NCBI GenBank assembly: GCA_003993805.1 | Contig: RSEF01000012.1 | Coordinates: 5,104,227 to 5,168,226, forward strand | Direction of reading: 5' to 3' | Source of the DNA: Himantopus leucocephalus | Taxonomy: Eukaryota > Chordata > Aves > Charadriiformes > Recurvirostridae | DNA: 64,000 nt | Notes under the pieces: model-generated | What the model was told of the DNA's origin: nothing | Databases searched by the model: none | What the model saw: only the letters and a program-made list of their open reading frames with translations | Made by a program: the position numbers and the translations under genes | Shown here: positions 61,871 through 64,000 of the stretch, in pieces | Numbering within the stretch: the first letter of the stretch is position 1 | Layout of the letters: the number at the start of each line of letters is the position of its first letter

Positions 61871-64000
61871 GCTCCTGTCCACACTTGCACTCACACGAAA
61901 TGCAAGTCACAAGATATGTGGATGAAAAGCTTAACAATTTAAAGCCACGGCACTGGAACTGAAGAAGATTTCCGAGTATTTCATACATATGTCTTAAGAA
62001 AATTCAAGTAGGGCAGAGACACAACAGTGCCGGGGTCAACAGAGCAAAATCCTGATGTGCCCGAAACTTAAACGCTGTTCTGTATTTCCAAATATGATAA
62101 CAGCCCGTGTACAGTAAGTGAAATAAAGAGACTCCACTGCTGAAAAACTAAAACCTAGCAGTGACCTTGCCCCTTTTTTTCCCCATGTTCTTTATGTTGC
62201 AACTCCATAATATTGCAAAGTTTTGCAATACTGATGTTTTTCTTAAAGCCCCATTTCTCCCAAGGGCATCTGAAGACATTGCACGCAATTTATTTTTATT
62301 TTTTAAGCTTTTAATTCTAACAGATAAACAAAGAATCATGTAAGTTATGCCTCAAAGTGAGTCCAAAAGCTCGAAACTAGAAAGCAGTGAAAACTTTTTA
62401 ACTGAACAATTTTGAAGGCCAGTCTTGGAGCACTACAATGTTTGGGTTTGGCAGGACACAAAAACAGCATAGATGGATAAATACTGTTAAAATACAGTTT
62501 CTTCTTAGGTGTCTGATTCATCAAATGCACTCAGTCATTTAGATATCTTCTGTCTCAGGGCAGCTTCTCTATCTTAAGCTTTCTCTGCAGTCAGCTATTC
62601 AGGCACCCGTAACACAAAACTGAAGAAATTACCATATGGAAATATTTACGACAGAGGTCTAAGAGGGCACTTCCCAGTTACTTTCCACAGAGAGAAGAAA
62701 GAACCCAACTAAACTAAATTCAAGCCATGCGATCAGTAGTTTTATTTTAAAATGTTTATGAAAAAGGTTAATTTTCTAACGTCTAATACAGACAACGTAT
62801 TAGAAAGACCATATGCACAGAATTTCTGTCTCCAAGGAACCCTGCAAAGGTGAAGTTATGAATATGAATACGCAGTTCCCTCCCAAGGCAAGTATCGCAC
62901 CTATGGCGCAGCTGGAGAAACCAAGGCAGGAAGATGAGATTTACCTGAAGGCACAGAAGCTAGTCGGTTCCTGACTCCCTGCGCTGAGCCAAAGACCACA
63001 CCTTGCTTTCATCCACTCTAGTAATTAAAAATAAAAGAATCCTCGGTCTGTATATTCTTTTCAGGCAGAACCTGTCTGACCTGTTAATTTACTGACAATG
63101 TATTTAAAAAGTCACAAGACAGACAGCCGGGGGAGAACCTTTATTAAAAGAATCTTGGTACTACATGTTTCTTGTAGAATACCTAACTCTTTTGCCTTCC
63201 TCCGGACTGTGTTCATTCTGCATACCACCCTCTTTAGTTTTGGATGATAGGGGGTACAAATTGTACCAGATTTTTGTTCTACGGAGGGAACGCCTTCTCT
63301 AAACATGGCTTACAAGAAGACAAAGAAATTACTTCAGTCGTCAGGAAACAAACAAATAAATATAGGACCGTATTATTCCTTTTGTTGTGATCCAGGCAGA
63401 ATGAAGCGTATAAAAAGAAACTGCAAAGTGGTAGAAATTCCCATTAAAAATACTGGTGGGGTTCAGATTCCTCCAGGGACAACGAGGGAGAAGACTTGAT
63501 CTCCTCACAAGTAAGCACAGAGTGCATTTACCCTCTGCAAAGTCAAGGAGATTCACAAAAGTGAGCGAAGGCAGCTCATTCCTGCCGGTAAGTCCTGATC
63601 TGCAAGCCCAGCGTTGCATCAATGAAAACGCTGCTGTAGACAGCCCTTGGGAAGCCGGCTGAATTGCACGTCTCCTGACATTCTTGGATTCTTCTTGTGA
63701 ACCTTTACACATCTCGGGGAGCGCAATCTGGTTCTTAACTTTAACTAGAAAAACCATAGTCTGACTTTGGTCTCAGAAAGACGTCCTTTCACACGTTCTT
63801 TGCATTTAAATTGGGGTACGTCTGACTCCACCAAGATCAAATATAAGAAAGCTAGTCAAAACGAGGACTCCATATCCACATACATCACATTAATTAGAAT
63901 TTCGCAATACTGTTCGTGGGAATAAGCATTGGCAAGACTGCAGCCTCGGTAAAAAATCTGCAGTACAGATGATCCCAAGATCAAAGTTCACCTTACAGAC

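Larger units (their letters stand above)
29650..64000 (-). other. VGLL4: VGLL4 upstream intron and/or 5' flank
   Basis: From the acceptor at 29650 to the right edge I found no coding exon. I looked on the minus strand for the two first-exon peptides known from vertebrate VGLL4 (METPLDVLSRAAS and DKMNNNIGILCYE) and saw neither. The stretch is AT-rich unique sequence with two CR1 copies, two 100-N gaps, several single-N joins, a GC island near 49.3 kb, a smaller CpG cluster near 61.8 kb and some C-rich, G-poor tracts. VGLL4 is known to have long 5' introns, so the first exon probably lies beyond 64000 or in a gap. Confidence 0.7.

Noticed and set aside
61457..61942. 161-codon open frame on the plus strand, longest in the window
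   Set aside because: No domain or family recognised, and overlapping frames of similar length lie on both strands of the same CpG-rich patch. Without transcript evidence it is not called.

Overview
The window is vertebrate nuclear DNA, most likely from a bird. Exons are short and separated by kilobase introns. Dispersed repeats are sparse and all the recognisable ones are CR1 LINEs; the clearest ends in the octamer ATTCTATG, typical of avian and reptilian CR1. The recognisable gene gives a protein very close to vertebrate VGLL4. The assembly is a draft: three 100-N gaps and about ten single-N joins, several flanked by false tandem duplications.

One protein-coding gene can be supported: VGLL4, on the minus strand. 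Its last four coding exons are at 29649-29460, 11850-11628, 8388-8268 and 6397-6129, all with GT/AG borders and matching phases (1-2-0-1). The TGA stop is followed by a 3'UTR of about 2.55 kb, ending just past a poly(A) signal at 3590-3585. VGLL4 is a nuclear cofactor whose two Tondu (TDU) motifs bind TEAD factors and compete with YAP. Both motifs are intact here, in the last exon. The first coding exon (alternative in other vertebrates) was not found; it is probably upstream (beyond 64000) or in a gap.

Layout. 1-3570: sequence beyond the VGLL4 3' end, with no recognised gene; in other vertebrates ATG7 converges on VGLL4 here. 3570-11850: 3'UTR and the last three coding exons. 11851-29459: a 17.6-kb intron holding an old CR1, a strong CpG island at about 22.2-22.8 kb (candidate internal promoter), a 100-N gap, a false duplication and a near-perfect inverted repeat (27781-27843) that could fold as a long RNA hairpin. 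29460-29649: the first coding exon seen. 29650-64000: AT-rich upstream intron or 5' flank with a second GC island (49.2-49.5 kb), two CR1 copies, two gaps, three false duplications and a few low-complexity tracts.

I found no CRISPR, operon, toxin, viral or otherwise new multi-gene system. The most interesting items are the hairpin, the CpG islands as possible alternative VGLL4 promoters, and the assembly-induced duplications, which could be mistaken for biology.
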